64,000 nucleotides of DNA from an uncultured Clostridia bacterium (GTDB taxonomy: Bacteria > Bacillota > Clostridia > Oscillospirales > Acutalibacteraceae), in the NCBI GenBank assembly GCA_947627135.1, contig CANQUV010000001.1, positions 1 to 64,000 on the forward strand, written 5' to 3'. The translations under genes were made by a program, and so were the position numbers. Under the pieces are notes generated by a model. The model saw only the letters and a list, made by a program, of their open reading frames with translations. It was not told the origin of the DNA and made no database searches. Positions 34,478 to 42,261 of this stretch are shown piece after piece (position 1 is the first letter of the stretch; each line of letters opens with the position of its first letter).

Positions 34478-34859
34478 TCATCTGCTTTATTAAATCATCA
34501 AGCTTTGAGGTTTCAGCTTGTAAATAACCGCTAACCTCAACTTTATTCAAATATTCTCCTGTCATTTTATTTAGAATATCAATAGCTCTTATTCTGTCTG
34601 ACGGTGTTTCTTTTTCATTTTTAGCAATATCAGACAATATGGCCTGCCGTTCTATTGCGGTAATGATACGGTCTTGCTGTTGCTTTTCATTTAGTTCTTT
34701 TATATATTTTGAAATTGCTGTATTTTGCAGTAATTTTTGAACATTAGAGTTTATATACTTTGATGAATATCCTGCTTGCCTCGCACTTTCGGAGGCGTTA
34801 CCGCTCTGTGCGTAATACTCAGCAAATTTCTTTTGTCTCATATTTAATTTTTCTTTCAC
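34461..34859 (-). CDS. terS: Terminase small subunit
   Basis: The 132-residue protein has the terminase-2 helix-turn-helix: MRQKKFAEYYAQSGNASESA and RQAGYSSKYINSNVQKLL, then a helical oligomerisation part and a short acidic end. It recognises phage DNA for packaging. A possible alternative start is Met6, but the upstream Met is kept. A hairpin lies upstream. Confidence 0.85.
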   Translation of the reverse strand: MKEKLNMRQKKFAEYYAQSGNASESARQAGYSSKYINSNVQKLLQNTAISKYIKELNEKQQQDRIITAIERQAILSDIAKNEKETPSDRIRAIDILNKMTGEYLNKVEVSGYLQAETSKLDDLIKQMSADDG

Positions 34860-34894
34860 AGTAACACCTCTCTTTTAAAAAAATTCCACACAAC

Positions 34895-34926
34895 AACAGA
34901 GCTGCCCGGATTGGAGCAGCTCTGTT
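34895..34926. promoter_or_regulatory. Perfect 11-bp hairpin upstream of terS
   Basis: AACAGAGCTGC and GCAGCTCTGTT are perfectly complementary with a 10-nt loop. On the minus strand a T7 run follows 12 nt later, so it may weakly end the early transcript before terS. On the plus strand it lies 5' of a short peptide frame. Confidence 0.5.
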
Positions 34927-34941
34927 CATAGGAGGTTCTCA

Positions 34942-35001
34942 ATGCCAAGCATTGTAATGGGTTTGTTATATCTTTTTACAGTTTATATTATACTGCACTG
35001 A
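34942..35001 (+). CDS. Possible 19-residue hydrophobic peptide, antisense to the phage operon
   Basis: TAGGAGG stands 6 nt before an ATG that opens MPSIVMGLLYLFTVYIILH. This strongly hydrophobic single helix of 19 residues resembles type I toxin peptides in size and composition. It is on the strand opposite to all neighbours, just after a strong hairpin. There is no similarity I can name and no clear promoter, so it may also be chance. Confidence 0.3.
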   Translation: MPSIVMGLLYLFTVYIILH

Positions 35002-35022
35002 AAACGAAAAAACGAAAAAGTT

Positions 35023-35385
35023 TTACCATTCATAATTCCTGCATTTCATTCTTATATTATCGGCAGTATTATTACCTCCAATCTGCATTGCAATCTTTAC
35101 CCAAGAATAATGCAAACTTAATCTCATAAACAAACAATTTTCCTCAAAGATGTCTCTTGACAACCTATTTAACTCCGAATTTCTTAAAATTTCAAGATTT
35201 TGTATTTCTCTCTGAATGTCTGCAATCTGTGTAACTATTTTTCCGACTTTATCGGAAACATTTCCTGTGCCGGGCATATCAGATAATGTCTGAGTTACTT
35301 TTGTTGCTTCACTTTCAAGTCGTATTGCCTTTGTTTTCAATCGTGATATTTCTTTATTGATTTCCTTGATCTTTTTGATTGTCAA
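35023..35385 (-). CDS. DUF1492/ArpU-like late transcription regulator
   Basis: The protein of about 120 residues has an N-terminal coiled coil (IKEINKEISRLKTKAIRL) and a C-terminal sigma-70 region 4-like helical part (LNRLSRDIFEENCLFMRLSL). Small proteins like this lie just before terS in Firmicutes phages and switch on late genes. TTG 35385 is preferred as start because GGGGAGG stands 7 nt upstream; a GTG at 35391 is the alternative. Confidence 0.68.
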   Translation of the reverse strand: MTIKKIKEINKEISRLKTKAIRLESEATKVTQTLSDMPGTGNVSDKVGKIVTQIADIQREIQNLEILRNSELNRLSRDIFEENCLFMRLSLHYSWVKIAMQIGGNNTADNIRMKCRNYEW

Positions 35386-35387
35386 CC

Positions 35388-35678
35388 TCACACCTCCCCA
35401 AAAAACTTCTTTACTTGCCAATCACCGTATGTAAGTCTTGTCCCGTGTTTCTTGTTGTACTCTTCAATTTCTCTTACTGTTTCATCAAGGGAGCTTGTCT
35501 TGTTTCTTTTCGGATTTGCGTTCTGCTGCCTATGTGGCGAAGTAAAAGCTTTATTGTATTCCTTTTGTTTTTCAATTTTTGACTTTCTTCTCGCTTCTTT
35601 ACTGCACTTCTCAGAACAATATCGTTGATTTGGATATCGTGCAATATATTCTGATTTACAATTCAAACAGATATTCAT
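35388..35678 (-). CDS. Zinc-finger protein of the early-late border
   Basis: The 96-residue protein starts MNICLNCKSEYIARYPNQRY and CSEKCSKEARRK, a four-cysteine treble-clef-like zinc site, followed by a basic linker and TYGDWQVKKFFGEV. It is common in this place of Clostridia phages. It probably binds DNA or RNA. It overlaps the membrane-protein gene before it by 4 nt. Confidence 0.65.
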   Translation of the reverse strand: MNICLNCKSEYIARYPNQRYCSEKCSKEARRKSKIEKQKEYNKAFTSPHRQQNANPKRNKTSSLDETVREIEEYNKKHGTRLTYGDWQVKKFFGEV

Positions 35679-35905
35679 TCCATCACCCTCTCAATCGGTT
35701 CGTCACCAAATTTTATGTATTCGTTGCTCTGTTCATCTTCAAATATAATCACCCTTGTACCGTCATCGGTCAGGGCAATGTCAGTCTGCATTAATGATTG
35801 TTCAAAATCAATTTTTTTATCGTAGTAAAACCTAATGATAAATGCAATCGAAAAAAACACAATCAAAAAAACTACTGTTATGATTATTCTTGTTTTAGTT
35901 TTCAT
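35675..35905 (-). CDS. Small single-pass membrane protein
   Basis: The 76-residue protein has an N-terminal membrane helix (IIITVVFLIVFFSIAFIIRF) and an acidic outside part (TDIALTDDGTRVIIFEDEQS). Function unknown. Confidence 0.6.
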   Translation of the reverse strand: MKTKTRIIITVVFLIVFFSIAFIIRFYYDKKIDFEQSLMQTDIALTDDGTRVIIFEDEQSNEYIKFGDEPIERVME

Positions 35906-35936
35906 TTCTGCTCATTCCTCCCTTTCAAAATAAAAC

Positions 35937-36404
35937 TCAGTATTCTACTCTCCTCGTATTATCTCTTGACGCCGAGCGAAACATCATAAGCAGCATTTCG
36001 CAAATAGGACGCTCTCTGTCTGCCCTCTTTGCTCTCTTTACTGACCGTAATTCTCGCCCGTTCGGGCAATAAACTCCGACTTTGTAGGGAATTGCCCCGC
36101 TTACCTTCGTGTAAACATCGTACGGCATAATGTAGTAGTTGTAATCGCCAATAAAATTGTGTCCATTCTTTGAGCGGAAGTCCTCAACCGACGACTTAAT
36201 CTCATAGCAATAAAAGTCTCCTTTTTCTATGCCGCCCACAGTATTGTTTACAGGTCTGAAATTCATATAGTCTACCCGTATGGCGTGTCCTGTTGCATAA
36301 TCGAACGTAACTTCCCTCGCACAATATATCCGTGAATTTCGGTGTGGATTTATCAGCTTTTCGGTTAATTCTGAAAGTCTTTTCGTAATTTCACCTCTTG
36401 TCAT
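35937..36404 (-). CDS. MmcB-like PD-(D/E)xK nuclease-fold protein
   Basis: The 155-residue protein has RVDYMNF followed by FYCYEIKSSVEDFRS (Asp ... Glu-x-Lys), the core of MmcB-type restriction-endonuclease-like proteins. GHNFIGDYNYYIMPYDVYTK and IPYKVGVYCPNG follow. It may nick or cut phage DNA intermediates. No partner gene is evident. Confidence 0.68.
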   Translation of the reverse strand: MTRGEITKRLSELTEKLINPHRNSRIYCAREVTFDYATGHAIRVDYMNFRPVNNTVGGIEKGDFYCYEIKSSVEDFRSKNGHNFIGDYNYYIMPYDVYTKVSGAIPYKVGVYCPNGRELRSVKRAKRADRERPICEMLLMMFRSASRDNTRRVEY

Positions 36405-36447
36405 ACTTTAACGCCTCGCTCTCTCAACTTCTGCTTCCAGTATTTTT

Positions 36448-36666
36448 TTATTTTCTCCCTGCTCTTTCTGTCAGCAAATTTCCTGTTGTTATACAATCGG
36501 TATAAATTGACCGCAACCGTGAAATCCTTGAGTGATAATCTTCTGGATTTTTTCTTTTTAGTTTTGTATCTGCCTTTAATTTTTCTATGATGTTATGTAA
36601 ATCCTCAGCAGATTTAAAATATTCTTCTGCCATTTCTGAATAGCTTACGGTTTTAATATCGTTCAT
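36448..36666 (-). CDS. Hypothetical helical phage protein
   Basis: The 72-residue protein is largely helical (EMAEEYFKSAEDLHNIIEKL) and very charged. It begins 2 nt after the stop of the next zinc-ribbon gene. No family recognised. Confidence 0.55.
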   Translation of the reverse strand: MNDIKTVSYSEMAEEYFKSAEDLHNIIEKLKADTKLKRKNPEDYHSRISRLRSIYTDCITTGNLLTERAGRK

Positions 36667-36668
36667 CT

Positions 36669-36941
36669 CTATTTACCTTTATCCATTTTTGCGCCGCAAT
36701 GAGGACAGTAACAATTATCCATATCACTTACGGTCACGGAACAACATCCACACTTTGAACACTCTTCCATATTATGACGCTTAACTTCCTGCACATCTGC
36801 GGTGGGCTGGTTTTCAATAATTTGTTTTGCTATATTTATACCCAGCCCTGTATCTCTACCTCTTTGCCAACGACAATCAACATTGGCATAAAACTCATTT
36901 AAATCTTGAACTAACTTATCAGCATCAATATATCTGCTCAT
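36669..36941 (-). CDS. Zinc-ribbon phage protein (RYIDADKL family)
   Basis: The 90-residue protein begins MSRYIDADKLVQDLNEFYAN and ends with a rubredoxin-like knuckle pair (CSKCGCC and CYCPHCGAKMD). Proteins of this layout are frequent among the small early genes of Clostridia phages. Function unknown. Confidence 0.65.
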   Translation of the reverse strand: MSRYIDADKLVQDLNEFYANVDCRWQRGRDTGLGINIAKQIIENQPTADVQEVKRHNMEECSKCGCCSVTVSDMDNCYCPHCGAKMDKGK

Positions 36942-37153
36942 TTTGTAGCCTCCAATAATTCTGAATTATCGTGTACGTTGCCGATTACTTCCGAACGCTC
37001 TACAAAAAACAAATCTAAATCGTCAGTTATATTACTTTCAACTGGTCTTACAACCCATTTTGTTCCAAACCACATTACTTCATATTTAGAAATTTCTTCT
37101 CCACTATCAAAAGCACAAATATCTCTCTCATTTGTTTGCTCATTTTGTTTCAC
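36938..37153 (-). CDS. Hypothetical phage protein
   Basis: The 71-residue acidic protein begins MKQNEQTNERDICAFDSGEE and has a YEVMWFGTKWVVRPVES core, perhaps a small beta barrel. Its stop overlaps the next start by 4 nt. No family recognised. Confidence 0.55.
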   Translation of the reverse strand: MKQNEQTNERDICAFDSGEEISKYEVMWFGTKWVVRPVESNITDDLDLFFVERSEVIGNVHDNSELLEATK

Positions 37154-37158
37154 TCTCC

Positions 37159-37878
37159 TTAAATATCAGTTTTGAATTGACAAAAAATATTACATTCGGG
37201 TATAATCTCTGCTGACATTCTTCCTCTGTTTGGGTCTAATTCATCAAGATAGCATTCCTTAAGACAACGGCTGTTAAGTTTTCGCTCCGTTTCTGCCCTT
37301 TTTTTGAAAACATCTGGAAAATCAATTCGTATTTTGTTCCAATATCCCATTCCACCTCGTACACAGCCTATACAGTTATTGTTGTTGTAACCCATATCAT
37401 ACATAGCAGGTCTTTTTACGCCTAATTTCTCGCATAATGCGTGAACCTCCTGCTTTGTCAATTTGTGTTCAATTAATGGAAACTCGTGCTGAAATTCAGG
37501 CATAGCCTCAATCAAATTCTCAGCTCTTTTTTTTTCGTTTACATCAAATCCCCAAACATACGTAATCTCAAAATCTCTATGTGCATATTCCCATTCTTTG
37601 CGGACACGTTTTTTTAAAATATTAGTGCAAGGCGTATAACCAGTAGACATCCGCACTAACCCTGCTTGAAGTTGTGCATTTTCAACACTGCCAAAAGGTG
37701 ATTTTAGAATTTGAATATGATTGCCAAGCACCTTTTCACAGTCTTTTATAAATCTCATACTGTCAGGGTGCTGGTCATCAATGTCAATATAGATTATTTC
37801 AGAAACATCTTTTGCTAAATATGTAGCTATAAATGAAGATACGCCTGCACTTATCCACGATACCTTTAACTTATTCAT
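37159..37878 (-). CDS. PAPS reductase-like / DndC-like PP-loop protein
   Basis: The 239-residue protein has a PP-loop SWISAGVSSFIAT near residue 6, then EIIYIDIDDQHPDSMRF and a late cysteine pair in NNNNCIGCVRGGMGYWNKI. This is the phage branch of adenosine phosphosulphate reductase-fold proteins. Its substrate is unknown; DndC relatives work in DNA modification, but no dnd partners are present. ATG 37878 has GGGAGAG upstream. Confidence 0.75.
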   Translation of the reverse strand: MNKLKVSWISAGVSSFIATYLAKDVSEIIYIDIDDQHPDSMRFIKDCEKVLGNHIQILKSPFGSVENAQLQAGLVRMSTGYTPCTNILKKRVRKEWEYAHRDFEITYVWGFDVNEKKRAENLIEAMPEFQHEFPLIEHKLTKQEVHALCEKLGVKRPAMYDMGYNNNNCIGCVRGGMGYWNKIRIDFPDVFKKRAETERKLNSRCLKECYLDELDPNRGRMSAEIIPECNIFCQFKTDI

Positions 37879-38221
37879 TATTTTCACTCTCCCTCAACGC
37901 CTGTTCGGCGGCTTCTTTTGTTAAAAATACGGTTTTGCCGATTTTTTCAACAGCAAAGCTTTTGTTTTCTGTTCTCATTATTGTTTCGGCACAATATATC
38001 TCTACTTTTCTAATCATTTCTTGTTTAGGTTCTTTCAAATAACTAAATGCCGATTTTATAAAATAGACTGTATCTCCAACCTTACAAGGCAACTCAATAC
38101 AGTTTTCAGTAGCAATATCAAATATATCAATAATCTGATTTGCTCTGTTATTATTACAATCATCTGAAAACATATCATATATTGACTGCATAAAATTTTC
38201 TCTTGTTTCTTCACTTATCAT
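37871..38221 (-). CDS. Hypothetical phage protein with CKVGDTVYFI motif
   Basis: The 116-residue protein has a helical N-terminal half and a small beta barrel-like C-terminal half (ELPCKVGDTVYFIKS, FLTKEAAEQALRE), a layout found in many phage early proteins. ATG 38221 overlaps the preceding stop (ATGA) and has GGAGGA upstream. Function unknown. Confidence 0.6.
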   Translation of the reverse strand: MISEETRENFMQSIYDMFSDDCNNNRANQIIDIFDIATENCIELPCKVGDTVYFIKSAFSYLKEPKQEMIRKVEIYCAETIMRTENKSFAVEKIGKTVFLTKEAAEQALRESENNE

Positions 38222-38412
38222 TCTTTTGTCCTCCTGTTCCAGCATTTAATAACCGCTCGCTTAGTTCCTGTTGGTTGCGTATTAACACCACATTTAGTAC
38301 AAATAATCCAATATGGATGATTTGGAACACCTCGTTTACCCAGTTCCCATTCAGTTTTATATAATTCTGCTTTTCCTCCGCAATACGGACAAGGTTTTAA
38401 TTTTGCTTTCAT
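38218..38412 (-). CDS. Lar-like restriction alleviation zinc protein
   Basis: The 64-residue protein has LKPCPYCGGKAEL, then ICTKCGVNT and AVIKCWNRR, the four-cysteine pattern of Lar-family proteins. In prophage Rac, Lar reduces cleavage by type I restriction; many phage relatives are only similar in fold. It overlaps the methyltransferase-like gene by 4 nt, which would fit a DNA-protection block. Confidence 0.65.
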   Translation of the reverse strand: MKAKLKPCPYCGGKAELYKTEWELGKRGVPNHPYWIICTKCGVNTQPTGTKRAVIKCWNRRTKE

Positions 38413-39149
38413 TGGTTGGCCTCCTGGAACAAACTCAACTGATACGATTGTTTAGTATAAATAATTACATTTCCCCATTGTTCTGCCATAGCCTTTGCAA
38501 TTCCAGGGAATGTTTTGCTTCTGACTTTTGGGTCACGGCTGTATGTATCTTCCCAGGTTCTGTTCTTACCGTTTGAATATTTTCCATATAACACAGCGTT
38601 GTCAGGTTTTTGAATTTTTTTGTGTTTAAGTGGACACAGTCCTTTAAGCCATAAACAGGTTTTCTTTGTAACATAATTTTCTTTGTCGTTTTTGCCATCT
38701 GCAAAATAATAGGGTTGTATTATTTGTTCAGGTTTTCTATATGCAGTATTCATGACACCTACTGGGTTTTCTATTGCTATTCGGTCACAATCGGCATTAG
38801 CAATATTCATAAAAAATTGCATTGCTTCAATTCGCTTAAATGTCCGTTCGTTTATACACTCAACGCTGTTATTTTTCATTGAGTGATGCCTGGTTGCAAC
38901 ATTGCTTAGATATGTACACGGTGGATGAGCAATTATCGTGTCCCATTTGCCTGGAATTCTATGAATTGTACCGTCACAGGTTTTAAACTCACAGTTCCCA
39001 TTTAGCAATAGTAATACATCATTTTGTATATGCCATTCAGGGTGACCACCTGAACATTCCTGTATATCACAGCTATACGCTTCGTGTCCTAATCGTCTGA
39101 ATTCAATACAAACCCTTTGACTTTCTTCACACGCTACTAATACTTTCAT
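38409..39149 (-). CDS. DNA cytosine methyltransferase-like protein
   Basis: The 246-residue protein begins MKVLVACEESQRVCIEFRRL. The catalytic-type motif is IIAHPPCTYLSNV (Pro-Cys) near residue 72, followed by DRIAIENPVGVMN (ENP-type motif). This is the short phage class of C5-methyltransferase-like proteins without a clear target domain. It may modify phage DNA. It lies next to a Lar-like gene. Confidence 0.72.
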   Translation of the reverse strand: MKVLVACEESQRVCIEFRRLGHEAYSCDIQECSGGHPEWHIQNDVLLLLNGNCEFKTCDGTIHRIPGKWDTIIAHPPCTYLSNVATRHHSMKNNSVECINERTFKRIEAMQFFMNIANADCDRIAIENPVGVMNTAYRKPEQIIQPYYFADGKNDKENYVTKKTCLWLKGLCPLKHKKIQKPDNAVLYGKYSNGKNRTWEDTYSRDPKVRSKTFPGIAKAMAEQWGNVIIYTKQSYQLSLFQEANQ

Positions 39150-39183
39150 AATTCCTCCTTATACTCACACACCCAGCTGGTGC

Positions 39184-39375
39184 CTATATTTTAATTTCCG
39201 ATATTTGATTTAATTTACAAATTCTGACTGAATGTGTTGCTGATAAGTCTTGTAATTCTGCTTGATAGTAAAACCCGTTTTCATCAACACGCATAATGCA
39301 ACCAGAAAATAAATATTCAGCATTTTTGTAAATTACTTTTCTACCAAGATTCATTTTCACTTTTGAAATGTCCAT
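39184..39375 (-). CDS. Hypothetical phage protein
   Basis: The 63-residue protein begins MDISKVKMNLGRKVIYKNAE and is beta-rich. It overlaps the end of rusA by 35 nt in another frame. No family recognised. A reading of the overlap as chance is possible, but the length and start context favour a gene. Confidence 0.5.
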   Translation of the reverse strand: MDISKVKMNLGRKVIYKNAEYLFSGCIMRVDENGFYYQAELQDLSATHSVRICKLNQISEIKI

Positions 39376-39775
39376 TTATCGGCAGCTCCTTGATGTTAAT
39401 GTATATTCCCGGTATTTCCGCCCAAAATTTTTCACAGAGTTCAACACACACAAGTGCATCATCTTTCCAAAAACCCAAATTAGTCATTACATCCTTAAGT
39501 AATTTTTGTAAATTATCAGTGTCAGGTTTCGATGTTCTGTAATCACCGTCTTTATGATTTCCTTTAATCGGGAAACACCATTTCGTAACAAACCTTACAG
39601 CTGAATTAAATTGTTCTTTTGGAACATGCTTTGAAAGATATGCTTCCAATTTTGCTCTTGCATCTTTTAAATCAGGCGTTTCATAAAAATGCGGTTTACC
39701 GTTTATGTAAGTAATCTTTTTTTGTTGATGTGTAACCGTAGGCGGTTCCATAGCCATAAAAAATTCTATCTGCAT
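39341..39775 (-). CDS. rusA: RusA-type Holliday junction resolvase
   Basis: The 144-residue protein begins MQIEFFMAMEPPTVTHQQKK and carries the acidic catalytic pattern SKPDTDNLQKLLKDVMTNLG, then WKDDALV. RusA cuts four-way junctions in phage recombination. It is next to a repeat-rich region that may be the phage origin. Confidence 0.88.
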   Translation of the reverse strand: MQIEFFMAMEPPTVTHQQKKITYINGKPHFYETPDLKDARAKLEAYLSKHVPKEQFNSAVRFVTKWCFPIKGNHKDGDYRTSKPDTDNLQKLLKDVMTNLGFWKDDALVCVELCEKFWAEIPGIYINIKELPINGHFKSENESW

Positions 39776-39814
39776 ATTTTCACCTTTCCGGCTCTTGCCT
39801 TTTTATATACTACT

Positions 39815-39857
39815 CGTATATATAAAGGGGAGTTTATAACCCCTTTATATATATACG
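39815..39857. repeat. Long inverted repeat upstream of rusA
   Basis: CGTATATATAAAGGGG and CCCCTTTATATATATACG face each other around a 9-nt loop; arms match over 16 positions with one extra TA. It could be a cruciform, a transcript hairpin or a protein site. Confidence 0.75.
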
Positions 39858-39892
39858 AAGTATATATAGATTGTTAATGTTAATGTTAAAAT

Positions 39893-40040
39893 TAACAAAG
39901 TCGATAAATTTATCGAGTTTGTTGTTAATCGAGTAACATTTACAAAGTCGAATACGGTATCGAGTTTGTTGTTACAGTAACATTTACATTTTCGATAAAA
40001 TGTTACTGTGTTAAAATTAACAAAGTCGATAAATTGTTGT
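39893..40040. repeat. Repeat cluster (AACAAAGTCGA units), possible phage origin
   Basis: The unit ACAAAGTCGATAAATTTATCG and its near copies occur three times (39895, 39941, 40020), two of them as imperfect palindromes ending TCGAGTTTGTTGTTA. CAGTAACATTT...AAATGTTACTG (39975-40008) makes a further inverted repeat. The cluster lies between the primase-helicase gene and rusA. Iteron-like repeats here are a common sign of a replication origin, but the function is inferred. Confidence 0.55.
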
Positions 40041-42259
40041 TATGTTACTCTGTAAATTTTTCCGTTTTCCAGTTTAAAATTTTCCATTTCTTTTACTCTT
40101 CTTCGAATTGTTATTTCGTTAACTCCCATGCTTTCAGCCATATCAGATATATCAACTGAGTCACTTTCATTAAAAGATTTTAGCCCTTCAAACTGTGTTT
40201 CAAAAGATTGTTTTCTATCTTTTGCTCGTTCATCCGATGTCTTCTTTTTACTGAAATTTTTCTTCCAGTTTGAGTTTTTAGAATTGACATTATCAGTATC
40301 AATATCTTTTAAAATATTGCTGTCATCAATTTTATGAATAGGATAATCAAACCAACAATTGATAGGAGAAAATTTTGGAAACTCTCTTAATATACCTTCT
40401 ATTCGCCAAGCTGTTCGCCCTGACAGAGATTTAATTGCTTTTTGATATTCATTCTTTGCAAGATTTAAAGTCTGTTTAGGTAGGTTTTCTGACGCAATTT
40501 TACGCATATTATACGCACTCTGCATATCATCTTGTGATACAATGTCATCAATATCGTTTACAAATCTTTGAAGATATTTAAGATATATAGAACATTCAGC
40601 TTTTTGCTCTTGTAGATTTTGAATATTTTCATCTAATTCCAATTCTATAAGGTCAAGCATAGCATCTGGATCACGAGCAAATACACCGCTTCCGGAGGCT
40701 CTGTCCATACTTCTTTTACCTATCTGATTACCTTTGCTGTGATGATGACAATATATTACTGCACAGCCTAATTCACCACATATTTTGTCAAATTCATTAC
40801 AGAACCTTGACATCTGCTCTGCACTGTTTTCGTCACCCGTAAGCACTTTATATATTGGATCTATAATAACGGCTATATATCCTTTTTTTGAGGCTCTGCG
40901 AATAAGTTTAGGTGCAAGCTTATCCATAGGAGAGGCTTTTCCTCTTAAATTCCAGATGTCTATATTATCAATGCTGTTTGGCTTCCAATTCAGAGCCATA
41001 TAAACATCATAAAAACGATGTAAACAGCTTGCTTTGTCAAGTTCGAGATTAACATATAAGACCTTGCCTTGTGTACAATCAAACCCAAACCACTTTCGGC
41101 CTTCTGCAATAGCTATTGCAAGTTCAATAAGTGCAAAAGATTTTCCTGCCTTTGATGGTCCTGAAATAAGCATTTTATGACCTTGTCTTAAGACATTGTC
41201 TATAAGTGGATTTGCAAGCGGCGGTAAGTCATTGAAAAACTCTGTAAGATTTTCAGGGTCCGGCAAATCATCATTAATACTTTCAATCCATTCATACCAC
41301 TCTGCCCAGTTTTCTTTTCCTATATTTGTATCAAGCAAATATTGTTTTTTACCGTTGCGCATTACACCGGGCATACGGCTAAGTCGTGACGGATTTTTAT
41401 TCTGTTTGTCTATTGCAAGACCGTTTTTTTGACACACGCTATATAGATACTTAACTCTTTCTGCATACTCTTTTGAGTTAACTGCATCTACTTTTACTAT
41501 TGCATGAACAGATTTACCTCCGGAATAAACAAGCGCTGCCACAGGTAATTCAAGTTCTCTGATTATTGAATTTTGTGTTTCTATGTCTGTACTGTCTGAT
41601 TCAACAAGTGCAAATCTGAAATCTGTAACATTATCATTTTTTATTCCTTTTCCGTCTAGCGGATTAAATCTTATCCACGCACCTACATTGGGGTTATAAT
41701 CACCTAAAACAGCACCGATATCGTTATCAGGAAGTTTTGAAAGTTCCTGAATGAGCTGCCCTGCTGTTCTGTCATAGTTCCCTTTTTTGGGAAGATATTT
41801 TCCGTCTGCATTTTGCCAACATTCTGTTACATATCCTACATTCTCATCAGCTTCAAAAAGTGTTTCAAGATACTTTATAATTTGTTCTTTTGGATTCCAT
41901 TCATTAGGAATTTTCAATTCTTGAACTTCTACTCCATCAATAACTTTTAAAGGATCTGTATTGATTTCATCATCCCAATTCATTGCTTCATCAACATTTT
42001 TTGACAGCGGCTTGTAACCGAAGTCACAAGCCATTTGATAAATAGTACCGCCTGTTACAGGTGAAGAAGAACCATTAAAGCTATTCCATTTTGAATCACA
42101 TTCACCATTATGATATCTCTTACTGTCTTTTCTGCTCCAATCATCCCATACCCTGCTGTCATAACCTTCGTATTTTAGAGCCATTCCTACATTTATCCAG
42201 TCTTGATAATCAATTAATGAAGGGTCTATGTAGTTGAGTAATTCTAATAAATTATCCAT
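40040..42259 (-). CDS. Primase-helicase: PriCT-2, primase-like region and RepA-like ATPase
   Basis: The 739-residue protein has an N-terminal PriCT-2 domain (LLNYIDPSLIDYQDWINVGM). A middle region resembles archaeal-type primases of mobile elements (FRFALVESDSTDIETQNSII, ALVYSGGKSVHAIVKV). A RecA-fold ATPase has Walker A ISGPSKAGKSFAL near residue 353 and IAVIIDPIYKVLTGDE for Walker B. A C-terminal winged-helix part (SDSVDISDMAESMGVNEITI) follows. It should start phage replication. It lies beside the repeat cluster. Confidence 0.83.
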   Translation of the reverse strand: MDNLLELLNYIDPSLIDYQDWINVGMALKYEGYDSRVWDDWSRKDSKRYHNGECDSKWNSFNGSSSPVTGGTIYQMACDFGYKPLSKNVDEAMNWDDEINTDPLKVIDGVEVQELKIPNEWNPKEQIIKYLETLFEADENVGYVTECWQNADGKYLPKKGNYDRTAGQLIQELSKLPDNDIGAVLGDYNPNVGAWIRFNPLDGKGIKNDNVTDFRFALVESDSTDIETQNSIIRELELPVAALVYSGGKSVHAIVKVDAVNSKEYAERVKYLYSVCQKNGLAIDKQNKNPSRLSRMPGVMRNGKKQYLLDTNIGKENWAEWYEWIESINDDLPDPENLTEFFNDLPPLANPLIDNVLRQGHKMLISGPSKAGKSFALIELAIAIAEGRKWFGFDCTQGKVLYVNLELDKASCLHRFYDVYMALNWKPNSIDNIDIWNLRGKASPMDKLAPKLIRRASKKGYIAVIIDPIYKVLTGDENSAEQMSRFCNEFDKICGELGCAVIYCHHHSKGNQIGKRSMDRASGSGVFARDPDAMLDLIELELDENIQNLQEQKAECSIYLKYLQRFVNDIDDIVSQDDMQSAYNMRKIASENLPKQTLNLAKNEYQKAIKSLSGRTAWRIEGILREFPKFSPINCWFDYPIHKIDDSNILKDIDTDNVNSKNSNWKKNFSKKKTSDERAKDRKQSFETQFEGLKSFNESDSVDISDMAESMGVNEITIRRRVKEMENFKLENGKIYRVT

Positions 42260-42261
42260 TA

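Noticed and set aside
39893-40040. CRISPR array
   Set aside because: Repeats are few, unequally spaced and partly palindromic with no regular spacers, and no cas genes are present.
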